From the NCBI GenBank assembly GCA_938005545.1, contig CALKXV010000002.1, positions 35,092 to 99,091 on the forward strand: a stretch of 64,000 nt of DNA, given 5' to 3'. Positions 63,797-64,000 of the stretch are shown one piece after another. Both the position numbers and the translations under genes were made by a program. Origin of the DNA: an uncultured Paracoccaceae bacterium (GTDB lineage: Bacteria > Pseudomonadota > Alphaproteobacteria > Rhodobacterales > Rhodobacteraceae). The notes beneath the pieces were generated by a model. That model had not been told where the DNA came from. It made no database searches and saw nothing but the letters and a program-made list of their open reading frames with translations. How positions within the stretch are numbered: position 1 is the first letter of the stretch; each line of letters begins with the position of its first letter.

Positions 63797-64000
<204 letters not shown>

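Overview
The window is chromosomal DNA of an alphaproteobacterium, almost certainly a member of the Rhodobacteraceae (Roseobacter group). The evidence is the combination of a ChvG/ChvI two-component pair next to a truncated HPr kinase and RapZ, an acyl-CoA dehydrogenase resembling methylsuccinyl-CoA dehydrogenase of the ethylmalonyl-CoA pathway, a flaF/flbT/DUF1217-type flagellar cluster, and family proteins typical of this group (DUF6473, DUF2161). Base composition looks moderate by eye; it was not computed. No rRNA, tRNA, CRISPR array, insertion sequence or prophage was recognised. The sequence is dense in genes and only one gene-free stretch exceeds 300 bases (20039-20405, upstream of pckA).

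Layout. 1-1161: two tandem trypsin-like proteases, the first cut by the window edge. 1216-5089: glycolate oxidase glcDEF. 5158-10519, all on the minus strand: a replication block dnaA - TauE-type transporter - dnaN - recF - VOC protein, preceded by a rhodanese gene. 11139-14703: electron transfer flavoprotein etfBA and 3-hydroxybutyryl-CoA dehydrogenase, with a DUF6473 gene between them. 14727-22010: a regulatory island (acyltransferase, HPr, EIIA, RapZ, HprK, ChvG, ChvI on the minus strand, then pckA on the plus strand) that should tie envelope and carbon status to gluconeogenesis. 22061-27828: mixed metabolism and repair (TauE transporter, methylsuccinyl-CoA dehydrogenase, META lipoprotein, recO, DUF2161 nuclease-like protein, ApbA/PanE-like protein).

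27842-53401 is a 25.5 kb flagellar cluster in six transcription blocks: fliF-fliH-fliN-fliP (minus); fliL - unknown - motE - motA - large periplasmic unknown - lytic transglycosylase - flhA - fliR - flhB - fliJ-like (plus); flgB-flgC-fliE-fliQ-flgF-flgG-flgA-flgH-fliL2 (minus); fliI (plus); flagellin-flaF-flbT-DUF1217 preceded by flgJ-like/flgN-like (minus); fliK-flgD (plus). It gives most of the export gate, rod, L-ring, MS-ring, filament and part of the stator. I do not see fliG, fliM, motB, flgE, flgI, flgK or flgL, so these must lie elsewhere. The least described parts are the 759-residue secreted helical-repeat protein at 33656-35935 and its small neighbour at 31700-32092, which sit with motE and motA and are candidates for stator accessory proteins.

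53398-64000: ubiB, ubiE, mutM, enoyl-CoA hydratase, rpsT, PduO-type adenosyltransferase, a HIG1-domain membrane protein, a short-chain dehydrogenase, a GFA protein, an SH3-domain protein, parC, a lipoprotein and the start of tuf. The separation of rpsT from dnaA and of the adenosyltransferase from etfB, pairs that are commonly adjacent in alphaproteobacteria, is exactly what one inversion of about 47 kb would produce.

Regulatory signals that stand out are three helically phased GCGCTAAC operator-like sites upstream of pckA, a perfect terminator hairpin for etfBA embedded in the coding end of the convergent DUF6473 gene, hairpins in the flagellin leader that could be FlbT targets, and a CtrA-like site between fliF and fliL.
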